Source: Saccharopolyspora gloriosae (GTDB taxonomy: Bacteria > Actinomycetota > Actinomycetes > Mycobacteriales > Pseudonocardiaceae). From it: a stretch of 64,000 bases of DNA. Positions 18,646-26,528 of the stretch are shown here, piece after piece. How positions within the stretch are numbered: position 1 is the stretch's first letter; each line of letters starts with the position of its first letter. Both the position numbers and the translations under genes were made by a program. The stretch covers positions 1,737,501-1,801,500 of the forward strand of contig NZ_JACHIV010000001.1 of NCBI RefSeq assembly GCF_014203325.1. Reading direction: 5' to 3'. The notes beneath the pieces were generated by a model. That model had not been told where the DNA came from. It did no database searches and worked only from the letters and a program-made list of their open reading frames with translations.

Positions 18646-20667
18646 ATGGCGGCGGGCGGGTCCAAGACGACGAAGAACACGGAGCGCACGGCCGCTCCGT
18701 CGCTGCCGGTCGCCAGCGTCCTGGTGGAGGTGTCGTTGCCCGCGCACCTGGACCGGGCCTTCGACTACCTGATCCCGGACCGGTTGCACGACGCGGCGGT
18801 CGCGGGCTGCCGGGTGCGGGTGCGGTTCCGCGGCAAGCTCGTCGACGGATATCTGCTGGAGCGCAAGGAGAACTCGGACTTCGCCGGGACCCTGCAGTGG
18901 GTGGACCGGGTGATCTCCTCGGAGGTGGTGCTGCCGCCGCGGCTGCTGGAGCTGTGCCGTTCGGTGGCCGCGCGCTACGGCGGCATGCTCGCCGACGTGG
19001 TGCGGCTGGCCGTGCCGCCGCGGCACGCCCGCGCGGAGAAGCAGACCGCCGAGCCCGCGCCGGCGCCGGCGAAACCGGAAGCCGAGGCGTGGTCGCGCTA
19101 CCAGCACGGCGCGGCGCTGCTGGAGGCGGTGCACGCGGGCAAACCGGCCCGCGCGGTGTGGCAGGCGCTGCCGGGGGAGCAGTGGACCGAACGCCTCGCG
19201 GAGGCCGCCGCGACCGCCGCCGCGGCGGGCCGGGGCGCGCTGATCGTAGTGCCCGACCACCGGGACGTGACGCGGTTGCAGGCCGCGTGCGCGCGGTTGC
19301 TGGGTGACGACGGGGTCGTGGCGCTCACGTCGGAACTCGGGCCGGGTGAGCGCTACAAGCGGTGGCTGGCGGTGCTGCGCGGCACGGCGCGGGTGGTGCT
19401 GGGGACCAGGGCCGCGATGTTCGCCCCGGTGCACGACCTCGGGCTCGCGGTGGTGTGGGACGACGGCGACTCCATGCACAGCTACCCGCAGATGCCCTAC
19501 CCGCACGCGCGCGACGTGCTCACCCACCGCGCGCACTCCGCCGGTGCCGCGCTGCTCGTGGCCGGGTTCGCGCGCACCGCGGAGGCGGCGCTGCTGGTCG
19601 AGACCGGGTGGGCGCAGCAGGTCGTGGCGCTGCGCGATCAGGTCCGGGCCGCCGCGCCGCACGTGGTCGCGATCGGTGCCGACGACACCCAGCTGGCCCG
19701 CGACCCGGCGGCCCGCGCGGCTCGGCTGCCGTCGGTGGCGTTCGAGGCGGCCCGCGCGGCGCTGAGCAAGGACGCCCCGGTGCTGGTGCAGGTCCCGCGC
19801 CGGGGTTACGTGCCCGCGCTGGCCTGCGGGGATTGCCGGGAGCAGGCTCGTTGCCGCCGGTGCGCGGGACCGCTGGGGCTGCCCGGCGGCACCGAGGACG
19901 GCGCCCCGAAGCCCGCCGCGTGCCGGTGGTGCGGGGCGGCGGAGGCCGCGTTCCGCTGCGGTTCCTGCGGGTCGCGGCGGCTGCGGGCGATCGCGATCGG
20001 CGCGGGGCGCACCGCGGAGGAGCTGGGCCGGGCGTTCAGCAACGTCACGGTGCGCACCTCCGGCGGCAAGGAGATCTTGTCGAGCGTCCCGGCGAAACCG
20101 GCGCTGATCGTGTGCACGCCCGGCGCGGAACCCGTCGTCGAAGGCGGCTACGGCGCGGCGCTGCTGCTGGACGGGCGCACCCTGCTGTCGCGGCCGGAGC
20201 TGCGGGCCACCGAGGAGACGTTGCGGTTGTGGCTGGCGGCGGCGGCGATGGTGCGGCCCGCGCGGGACGGCGGGCGGGTCGTGGTGATGGCCGATTCCAC
20301 GTTGCAGCCGGTGCAGGCGCTGGTGCGCTGGGACCCGGCGTGGCACGCCCAGATCGAACTGGCCGGGCGCGCGGAGCTGGGCTTCCCGCCCGCGATGCGG
20401 GTAGCGGCGGTCGACGGCTCGCCGGACGCGGTGAACGACCTGCTGGACTGCCTGGAATTGCCGAGCACCGGCGAGATCCTGGGCCCGGTCCCGCTCGGCG
20501 AGGTCGACGAGGACGGCAATTCCGAGCAGGAACGCGCCCTGGTCCGCGTCTCCCGAGCCGAAGGCCGCGAGCTCGCGGCAGCGATGCACGCGGCCCAGGC
20601 GATCCGAGCCTCCCGCCGCCCGAAGGAAACCATCAAGATCAGAGTCGACCCACTGGAACTCCTCTAA
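18646..20667 (+). CDS. priA: primosomal protein PriA, helicase-dead actinobacterial form
   Basis: A 673-residue replication-restart protein. The N-terminal DNA-binding domain (ASVLVEVSLPAHLDRAFDYL, GCRVRVRFRGKLVDGYLL) and the eight-Cys zinc region (CGDCREQARCRRCAG, then CRWCG and CGSCGS) are present. The Walker A loop of normal PriA is missing: the matching position reads LPGEQWTE. The DEAH box is replaced by WDDGDS near residue 271. Actinobacterial PriA is known to lack a working helicase, so this is the family state and not a fresh mutation. It probably acts by binding forks and recruiting partners. Confidence 0.93.
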   Translation: MAAGGSKTTKNTERTAAPSLPVASVLVEVSLPAHLDRAFDYLIPDRLHDAAVAGCRVRVRFRGKLVDGYLLERKENSDFAGTLQWVDRVISSEVVLPPRLLELCRSVAARYGGMLADVVRLAVPPRHARAEKQTAEPAPAPAKPEAEAWSRYQHGAALLEAVHAGKPARAVWQALPGEQWTERLAEAAATAAAAGRGALIVVPDHRDVTRLQAACARLLGDDGVVALTSELGPGERYKRWLAVLRGTARVVLGTRAAMFAPVHDLGLAVVWDDGDSMHSYPQMPYPHARDVLTHRAHSAGAALLVAGFARTAEAALLVETGWAQQVVALRDQVRAAAPHVVAIGADDTQLARDPAARAARLPSVAFEAARAALSKDAPVLVQVPRRGYVPALACGDCREQARCRRCAGPLGLPGGTEDGAPKPAACRWCGAAEAAFRCGSCGSRRLRAIAIGAGRTAEELGRAFSNVTVRTSGGKEILSSVPAKPALIVCTPGAEPVVEGGYGAALLLDGRTLLSRPELRATEETLRLWLAAAAMVRPARDGGRVVVMADSTLQPVQALVRWDPAWHAQIELAGRAELGFPPAMRVAAVDGSPDAVNDLLDCLELPSTGEILGPVPLGEVDEDGNSEQERALVRVSRAEGRELAAAMHAAQAIRASRRPKETIKIRVDPLELL

Positions 20668-20693
20668 CCCCTCACCACGGCGAGCGCAGCTAT

Positions 20694-20714
20694 CCGCTGG
20701 GCAGCCCCCAGCGG
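20694..20714 (+). terminator. hairpin after priA
   Basis: CCGCTGGG and CCCAGCGG form a perfect 8-bp stem with a CAGCC loop, 27 bases past the priA stop. A second small hairpin (GGAAC/GTTCC) follows at about 20728-20740. Confidence 0.5.
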
Positions 20715-20779
20715 CTTCCCCACCACGGAACCCCGTTCCCAGCCATGCCCGAAGGCACCCTCGCGGCCGAGGTCGTGCA

Positions 20780-20975
20780 GTGGGCGGCGAAGCCACGCCT
20801 GCCTTGCGGCGTAGCCGTGCCTGTATGTGCGAAGCACATAGCCCACGTCGAAAAGCTGACCACCGGCGGGTTCTCAGCTGTCTTCTCGCGAGGACAGCTT
20901 TTTCCCTCGTGGCGGAGCCACTTGGGAAAAAGATCCCGCAGCGAGAAGACAGCTGAGGTTCCGCCACCCGACCAC
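20780..20975 (-). repeat. structured intergenic repeat, copy C (with a three-hairpin array)
   Basis: Long hairpin 20873-20957 with arms CTCAGCTGTCTTCTCGC and GCGAGAAGACAGCTGAG and the standard apical stem. In place of the usual single short hairpin there is a closed cluster: GTGGGC (20780) pairs with GCCCAC (20841) and encloses three small stems, the last TATGTGC-GAA-GCACATA being perfect. The element lies between the convergent priA and deacetylase genes. Confidence 0.85.
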
Positions 20976-20997
20976 CAAAGCAAACCGAGCCGTGGAG

Positions 20998-22029
20998 TCA
21001 GTACAAGTAGAGACCAGGAACGCCGGGGGCGGGCTCGGGGTCGGTGGAGCGCGGCGCGGAGACGCGGTCCGGGTCACCGTCGGACGTGTAGCGGGATTCC
21101 GGGTCGGCGGCGAGTTTGTCGAGCCACTGGGTGGATCCGTATTCGGCTTCTTCGCCGGTGGCGGCCTGCGAGCGGATGCGCGGGATGTTCTCGCGGTCGA
21201 AGTCCGCGTCGAACGGGGACGGGGCCGGGTTGGAGCCGACGAGGAACACGCTGTCGTGGTGGTAGGTGATCCCGTCGGCGCTGCCGTCGGCGGCGAGCGC
21301 TTCGTCGTCGGGGTGCATGCCCAGCGGTAGCGCCAGCGAGCGCACCGGCACGTCGGGCAGCGCCTCGTTGATGACCCGCTGCATGGAGGCGATCTCCTGC
21401 TGCGCTTCGGCGGAGCCGACTTGGCCGAGGTTGGGGTGGTCGAGCGTGTGGTTGCCGACTTCGAAGCCGTGCTCGTGCAGCCAGGGCAGCGTGACGCGGC
21501 CGCCGGGGTCTTCGAAGGGCGGGTTGAAGACGAAGAAGGTCGCGGTGGCGCGGAACTCCGGGTGCGCGGCGGCGGTGTCGAGCATGATGCGCACCGCGGT
21601 GTCCGGTGCGGGTTGCCCGGTTTCGTCCACTGTGAACTGACCGGTGGAGCCGTCGTCGAAGGTGAGTACGACGGGGTGCCTGCCCGCCGGGATGTCGATG
21701 CGGCCGTCGGCGAATTCGCTGGCGGTGATCGGCGTGTAGCCCTCGGCGTGGAGCCGTTCCAGTTCGGCGCGGAAGTCCTGCGGTGTGCGGTCGTAGACGC
21801 TGCTCGGGTCGGTGGTGATCCGGTGGTACATGAGCACCGGGACGTCGCCGAGTTCGTTGGCGTGAACCGATTCCGGAGCGGGCGGTGGCGGCGGCGGGGG
21901 TGGCGGCGGTGGTGCCGCGGCGACGTCGGGAGCTTCTGGGGCGGGGGCTTGTGCGCTACATGCGGCGCCGGACAGGGCGAGCAGCGCCACCGCCGTCACG
22001 GCGCAGGTGCGCTCGATCACGCTCAACAT
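20998..22029 (-). CDS. secreted lipoprotein polysaccharide deacetylase
   Basis: A 343-residue precursor with a lipobox-like LSGAACS near residue 25, a poly-Pro linker, and a NodB-homology domain of carbohydrate esterase family 4. The metal-binding motif TFDDGSTGQF and the histidine motif GNHTLDHPN are intact, so it should be an active metal-dependent N-deacetylase. VPVLMYHRI matches the PgaB/IcaB-type entry to the domain. The likely substrate is cell-wall or exopolysaccharide N-acetylglucosamine. ATG 22029 is chosen because the signal peptide begins there. It diverges from a glycosidase-like gene, sharing a 154-base promoter region. Confidence 0.9.
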   Translation of the reverse strand: MLSVIERTCAVTAVALLALSGAACSAQAPAPEAPDVAAAPPPPPPPPPPPAPESVHANELGDVPVLMYHRITTDPSSVYDRTPQDFRAELERLHAEGYTPITASEFADGRIDIPAGRHPVVLTFDDGSTGQFTVDETGQPAPDTAVRIMLDTAAAHPEFRATATFFVFNPPFEDPGGRVTLPWLHEHGFEVGNHTLDHPNLGQVGSAEAQQEIASMQRVINEALPDVPVRSLALPLGMHPDDEALAADGSADGITYHHDSVFLVGSNPAPSPFDADFDRENIPRIRSQAATGEEAEYGSTQWLDKLAADPESRYTSDGDPDRVSAPRSTDPEPAPGVPGLYLY

Positions 22030-22183
22030 CGGTTCGCACGTTAGTGGAGTCAGTGCCCGATGTGGATACTCCAAGTGACTTGTTGATCTGTTGGTTATTA
22101 CCTGGAAGGGTGGCGCGAACATTCGACCGGCAACGTAACGTGATTAGTTGTCCGGATTCGCCGACGTCGGGGAGGCGAAAGCT

Positions 22184-23809
22184 GTGACCGATCCTGCGCC
22201 CGAAGGGCCATCAGGAACCACGAAGACCAGCCGTGGCAACGGGTTCGGCGGTGTCCCGCAGTGGGCCGTCGTGGCCGTGGCCACCATCGTGCTGCTGATC
22301 GCGGGGTACTTCGTGCTCCGCATGTTGTCCACAGAGGACGTTCGAGTCGACGGATTGCCGTCGCACCCGGTGCGTTCCGAGGCGACCTCGGATGGATCCA
22401 TTCAGATCCGCTCCGAAACCACTGCATCGACGCAGATCCTGCTCGACGGACGTCCCGTTCCCACATCGGAGCAAGGCGGCGCGCTCGCCGTGCACGCTCC
22501 GTCGACGTCCGACGGCACCCACGTGCTGGAGGTCGTCACTCCACGAGCGGTGTCCTGGCTCGGTTCCTCCAGCACCACGCAAGAGTTCACAGTGGACAGC
22601 GCGGCGCCGGAGCTCCAGGTCGAGGACTCGCTGCGGCCGAACGAGCTCGGTGAACCGGTGACCGTGCACGGCAAGGCCACCGGTGCCGACGAAGTGACCG
22701 TGGCGGGCAAAGCGGTCAAGCCGGGCCCGGACGGCGCGTTCTCCGCGGTCGTGGACAAGCCGGAACGCGAAGTGCAGGTCGTGGCCACCGACCTCGCGGG
22801 CAATCGCGCCGAGCGCACGATGACCGTGCACATCAAGCACCCGGGCATGCGCGCCGTGCACATGACCGGGCTCGCCTGGACCAGCGACACCCTGCGCGAA
22901 CCGGTGCTGGAGATGGCCAGGCAAGGCCGGATCGACACCGTCGAACTCGACATCAAGGACGAGAGCGGCGAAATCCCCTACGGCTCGGCGGTGCCCGAGG
23001 CGAACCGGATCGGGGCGGTGAAGAACTACTACGACGCCCGCGAAGCCATCGACCAGCTGCACGGCATGGGCGTGCGGGTGGTCGGCCGCCTCGTGGCGTT
23101 CAAGGACCCGGTGCTGGGCGAGGCGTCCTGGCGCGAAGGGCACCCGGAACGGGTCGTGCAGACCTCCGGCGGACAACCGTGGAGCAGCGGGTACGGCGAC
23201 TTCGCGTTCACGAACTTCGCCGACCCGGCGGTGCAGAAGTACAACATCGACATCGCCGCCGAAGCCGCCTCGCTGGGCTTCGACGACATCCTCTACGACT
23301 ACGTGCGCAGGCCCGACGGCGGCATCGAGAAGATGCGCTTCCCCGGGCTCACCACCACGCCGGAGACGGGCATCGCGAACTTCCTGCGCGAATCGCAGAC
23401 CGCGGTGCGCTCCCAGGGCGCGCTGCTGGGAGCTTCGGTGTTCGGCATCGCGGTGGACCGGCCCACGCAGATCGCGCAGGACATCCCGCAGATGGCGAAG
23501 TACGTGGATTACATCGCGCCGATGGTCTACCCCTCGCACTGGGGGCCGGGCGAATTCGGCGTGGCCGATCCGAACACCGCGCCCTACGACATCGTGCGGC
23601 GGTCCCTGGACAAGTTCGCCCAGGCCGTCGCCGGGACCGACGTGCAGATCATTCCGTGGCTGCAGGACTTCAGCCTCGGCGCCAGCTACGGACCCGCGGA
23701 GGTCGGTGCCCAGATCGACGCCGCCCGCGACGGCGGCATGCCGTCGTACCTGCTGTGGGCCCCGAACTGCCGCTACCACGGAGAAGCCCTCGTACCGCAG
23801 AAGCCGTAG
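22184..23809 (+). CDS. membrane-anchored putative glycoside hydrolase (DUF4015 type)
   Basis: A 541-residue protein. One transmembrane helix (AVVAVATIVLLIAGYFVL) near residue 30 anchors it facing outside. Residues 70-225 look like one or two Ig-like beta domains (DSAAPELQVED, then EREVQVVATDLAGNRAE). From about residue 235 a TIM-barrel follows with VDTVELDIKDESGEI-like and FDDILYDYVRRP strands, the hallmark of the putative glycosyl hydrolase family DUF4015. Asp and Glu in DIKDESGE and DYVRRPDG are candidate catalytic residues. GTG 22184 follows GGAGG. Paired with the divergent deacetylase, it suggests exopolysaccharide or wall remodelling. Confidence 0.82.
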   Translation: MTDPAPEGPSGTTKTSRGNGFGGVPQWAVVAVATIVLLIAGYFVLRMLSTEDVRVDGLPSHPVRSEATSDGSIQIRSETTASTQILLDGRPVPTSEQGGALAVHAPSTSDGTHVLEVVTPRAVSWLGSSSTTQEFTVDSAAPELQVEDSLRPNELGEPVTVHGKATGADEVTVAGKAVKPGPDGAFSAVVDKPEREVQVVATDLAGNRAERTMTVHIKHPGMRAVHMTGLAWTSDTLREPVLEMARQGRIDTVELDIKDESGEIPYGSAVPEANRIGAVKNYYDAREAIDQLHGMGVRVVGRLVAFKDPVLGEASWREGHPERVVQTSGGQPWSSGYGDFAFTNFADPAVQKYNIDIAAEAASLGFDDILYDYVRRPDGGIEKMRFPGLTTTPETGIANFLRESQTAVRSQGALLGASVFGIAVDRPTQIAQDIPQMAKYVDYIAPMVYPSHWGPGEFGVADPNTAPYDIVRRSLDKFAQAVAGTDVQIIPWLQDFSLGASYGPAEVGAQIDAARDGGMPSYLLWAPNCRYHGEALVPQKP

Positions 23810-23812
23810 TGG

Positions 23813-24008
23813 TTCGTCCGCCTCGGTCTGCGTAGGGGTCGGGTGGCGGAACCTCAGCGTTCTTCTCGCTGCGGGATCTTTTTCCCGAGTGGCTCCGCCA
23901 CGAGGGAAAAAGCTGTCCTCGCGAGAAGAACGCTGAGAACCCGCGGGTGGTCGATCTGCGTGTCGGGTCGCTGCTCAGCGGCTTCGCCGCTGACAAGATT
24001 CGGACGGA
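23813..24008 (+). repeat. structured intergenic repeat, copy D (full length)
   Basis: Begins 4 bases past the preceding stop. Outer pairing TTCGTCCG (23813) with CGGACGGA (24001) closes it. Long hairpin 23853-23937 with arms CTCAGCGTTCTTCTCGC and GCGAGAAGAACGCTGAG, apical stem TTTTTCCC/GGGAAAAA capped by GTGGC-TCC-GCCAC; short hairpin CAGCGGCTTCGCCGCTG at 23976-23992. Confidence 0.9.
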
Positions 24009-24177
24009 AGGACCGGTCCTCGGCCGGTTCGGCGGGCGCCGCGGGCTCAGGGCTCGCGGCGCTCGTGTGCGTGCGGTCACCGCCGGTCGGGTTCGGAGTT
24101 GGTGGCCGGGGGCGCTCGGGGTAGGTTCTCGCGCTTGTGACCAGGAAGGCGTGCGCGCGGCCCGCTCGGAGGACGCG

Positions 24178-25566
24178 ATGCGGATGACCGCGCGGGACCA
24201 GGTGCGGACCGCGTGGACGGCGCTGCGGCGCACCGACCGCTCCCGCACGCGGCACCCCGCTCGGCTGGTCGTGGCCGGATTCGGCGGCGTGATGCTGCTC
24301 GGCACCGTCCTGCTGATGCTGCCGGTGGCAGGCGAGAGCGGTGCGGCGACCTCGTGGAACCTGGCGCTGTTCACCGCCACCTCGGCGGTGTGCGTGACCG
24401 GGCTGGTCGTCGTCGACACCCACGCGCACTGGTCGGCGTTCGGCGAAGGCGTCGTGCTCGGCCTCATCCAGGTCGGCGGGTTCGGCATCATGACCCTGGC
24501 CTCGCTGCTGGGACTGCTGGTCACCCGCCGGCTGGGCCTGCGGATGCAGCGCAGCGCGCAGGCCGAGACCAAGAGCTTCGGGCTCGGCGAGGTGCGCAGG
24601 GTCCTCGTCGGCGTGGTGGTGCTGAGCCTCGTCGTCGAAGCGCTCACCGCCCTGGCGCTGACCGCGAGATTCGCCGCGCACTACGGCGAGCCGCTGGGGC
24701 GCGCGCTCTACCTGGGCGTGTTCCACGCCGTGTCCGCGTTCAACAACGCGGGGTTCGCGCTGTTCTCGGACAGCCTGATGCGCTACGCGACGGACCCGTG
24801 GGTGTGCCTGCCGATCGTGGCGGCGTTCGTGCTCGGCGGACTCGGATTCCCAGTGCTGTTCGAAATCCTGCGCCACGCGCGCGGCCGGGCGCGGCGCTGG
24901 ACGCTGCACACCCGCATCACCCTCAGCACGTACGGCGCGCTCGCCGTGCTCGGCACGATCGCGGTCACCGCCATCGAATGGGACAACCCGGGCACGCTCG
25001 GCCGGTTCGGGTTCGGCGGCAAGCTGCTCGCCGGGTTCTTCCAAGGCATGTCGCCGCGCACCGCGGGGTTCAACAGCGTCGACACCGGCGAACTGCACGG
25101 GGCCACGCTGCTGATCACCAACGTGCTCATGTTCATCGGCGGCGGCAGCGCGGGCACCGCGGGCGGGATCAAGGTGACCACCTTCGCGCTGCTGGCGTTC
25201 GTGATGCTCGCCGAGATCCGCGGTGAGCCGAACGTGCACATCGCCGACCGCAAGCTCCCGCGCGAGGTGCACCGGCAGGCGCTGACGGTGGTCCTGGGCG
25301 GCGTCGGCCTGATCTTCACCGCCACCCTCGCGCTGCTGGTGCTCACCCCGTTCTCCCTGGACGCGGTCCTGTTCGAGTCGGTCTCCGCGTTCGGCACCGG
25401 GCTCTCGACCGGCATCACCGATGAGCTGCCGGTCGCAGGGCAGCTCATCCTGGTCGTGGTGATGTTCACCGGCCGCGTCGGGCCCGTCACCCTCGCTTCC
25501 GCGCTCGCGCTGCGCGAGCGGCTGCGCCGCTACGACCTCCCGGAGGAACGACCCATTGTCGGCTAG
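24178..25566 (+). CDS. potassium uptake channel subunit (KtrB/TrkH family)
   Basis: A 462-residue ion-translocating membrane protein with four M1-P-M2 repeats. Pore loops can be seen at TATSAVCVTGL, SAFNNAGFALF, SPRTAGFNSVD and SAFGTGLSTGI; each keeps the selectivity glycine. Length and the lack of the extra N-terminal helices fit KtrB better than TrkH. ATG 24178 has GGAGG five bases upstream; the open frame upstream to 23947 lies within repeat D and is not coding. It overlaps the regulator gene by 11 bases, giving a KtrBA operon. Confidence 0.93.
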   Translation: MRMTARDQVRTAWTALRRTDRSRTRHPARLVVAGFGGVMLLGTVLLMLPVAGESGAATSWNLALFTATSAVCVTGLVVVDTHAHWSAFGEGVVLGLIQVGGFGIMTLASLLGLLVTRRLGLRMQRSAQAETKSFGLGEVRRVLVGVVVLSLVVEALTALALTARFAAHYGEPLGRALYLGVFHAVSAFNNAGFALFSDSLMRYATDPWVCLPIVAAFVLGGLGFPVLFEILRHARGRARRWTLHTRITLSTYGALAVLGTIAVTAIEWDNPGTLGRFGFGGKLLAGFFQGMSPRTAGFNSVDTGELHGATLLITNVLMFIGGGSAGTAGGIKVTTFALLAFVMLAEIRGEPNVHIADRKLPREVHRQALTVVLGGVGLIFTATLALLVLTPFSLDAVLFESVSAFGTGLSTGITDELPVAGQLILVVVMFTGRVGPVTLASALALRERLRRYDLPEERPIVG

Positions 25567-26230
25567 GAAACCCCGCCCCAACGCCTCGCGCGTGGTCGTC
25601 ATCGGCCTCGGCCGGTTCGGCGGCTCGCTGGCGATGGAACTCATCGAACGCGGCACCGACGTGCTGGCGCTGGACAACCGCCCCGACGTCGTGCAGCGGT
25701 ACTCCGACTCGGTCACGCACGCCGCCGTCGCCGACAGCACCGACCCGGAGGTGCTGCGCCAGCTCGACGTGCCCGAGTTCGACCGCGCCGTCGTGGCCAT
25801 CGGGGACGACCTGGAGGCCAGCATCCTGACGACCTCGCTGCTGGCGGAGTTCGAGGTCGGCCACATCTGGGCGAAGGCCGTCAGCCGCCAGCACGGGCGC
25901 ATCCTCGAACGGGTCGGCGCGCACCACGTGGTGCTGCCCGAGCACGACATGGGCGAGCGGGTCGCGCACCTGGTCACCGGCCGGATGCTGGACTACATCG
26001 AGTTCGAGGACGACTACGCGATGGTCAAGACGCGGGCGCCCGCGATGGCCGCCGGGCACGCGCTGGGGGAGAGCAGGCTGCGCAGCAAGTACGGGGTCAC
26101 CGTCGTCGCGATCAAGCGCCCCGGCGAGGACTTCACCTACGCCACCCAGGACACGCGGCTGCACGAGGGCGACATCCTCATCGTGTCCGGTCGCTCCCGC
26201 GACGTGGAGCGCTTCGCCGACCTCACCTGA
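25556..26230 (+). CDS. potassium uptake regulatory subunit (KtrA/TrkA family)
   Basis: A 224-residue cytosolic RCK protein gating the potassium channel encoded just upstream. The N-terminal Rossmann domain has VVVIGLGRFGGSLAMEL and the acidic end of strand 2 in ALDNRPD, consistent with nucleotide binding. The C-terminal TrkA_C domain spans about residues 140-224 (GHALGESRLRSKYGVTVVAI, HEGDILIVSG). The start is an unusual TTG at 25556 inside the end of the channel gene with GGAGG 9-13 bases before it, suggesting translational coupling. Confidence 0.93.
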   Translation: MSARKPRPNASRVVVIGLGRFGGSLAMELIERGTDVLALDNRPDVVQRYSDSVTHAAVADSTDPEVLRQLDVPEFDRAVVAIGDDLEASILTTSLLAEFEVGHIWAKAVSRQHGRILERVGAHHVVLPEHDMGERVAHLVTGRMLDYIEFEDDYAMVKTRAPAMAAGHALGESRLRSKYGVTVVAIKRPGEDFTYATQDTRLHEGDILIVSGRSRDVERFADLT

Positions 26231-26256
26231 CCCCCAGCCCCCGAGAGGCCACCACT

Positions 26257-26275
26257 GCAATTTCGCGAGGAATTG
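26257..26275 (+). repeat. dispersed 18-bp palindrome, copy P1
   Basis: CAATTTCGCGAGGAATTG preceded by CCACTG. It is the exact reverse complement of copy P5 and close to P2-P4. Located 26 bases past the potassium regulator stop. Confidence 0.7.
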
Positions 26276-26377
26276 ACTACCCCCCGGTGTGTCGGACACC
26301 CCTGTGGATAACTGTTTCTGCTGGTCAAAGAGGGTGTGACGGTTTCGGGGTGCGGGGTTTCTCCCGTACGGGTGATT

Positions 26378-26395
26378 CAATTTCTCGCGAAATCG
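26378..26395 (-). repeat. dispersed 18-bp palindrome, copy P2
   Basis: CAATTTCTCGCGAAATCG; on the minus strand it is followed by an ACCC run as in the other copies. P1 and P2 face each other in the ktrA-ggt gap, the same inverted pair arrangement as P4 and P5. Confidence 0.7.
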
Positions 26396-26528
26396 CGGAA
26401 ATCGTCCACAACGTGACATTGCGGGGCCGGGCACTGATGATCTCGGTCCGCCAACGATGGGCCGATCGTGTTGTTCCGAGGGCCGGCGCTCGGCACAGTA
26501 GCGGGCACGCGGCGATCGGAGGCACACG

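Noticed and set aside
18553-20967. 804-codon minus-strand frame opposite priA
   Set aside because: Antisense shadow of priA; no recognisable domain and its upstream part crosses a repeat.
23947-24177. N-terminal extension of the potassium channel gene
   Set aside because: It runs through repeat D, while ATG 24178 has a well-placed GGAGG.
26303-26311. TGTGGATAA, a perfect DnaA-box consensus on the minus strand, with a near match at 26402
   Set aside because: Only one perfect and one imperfect site, no dnaA/dnaN neighbours and no cluster, so no origin.
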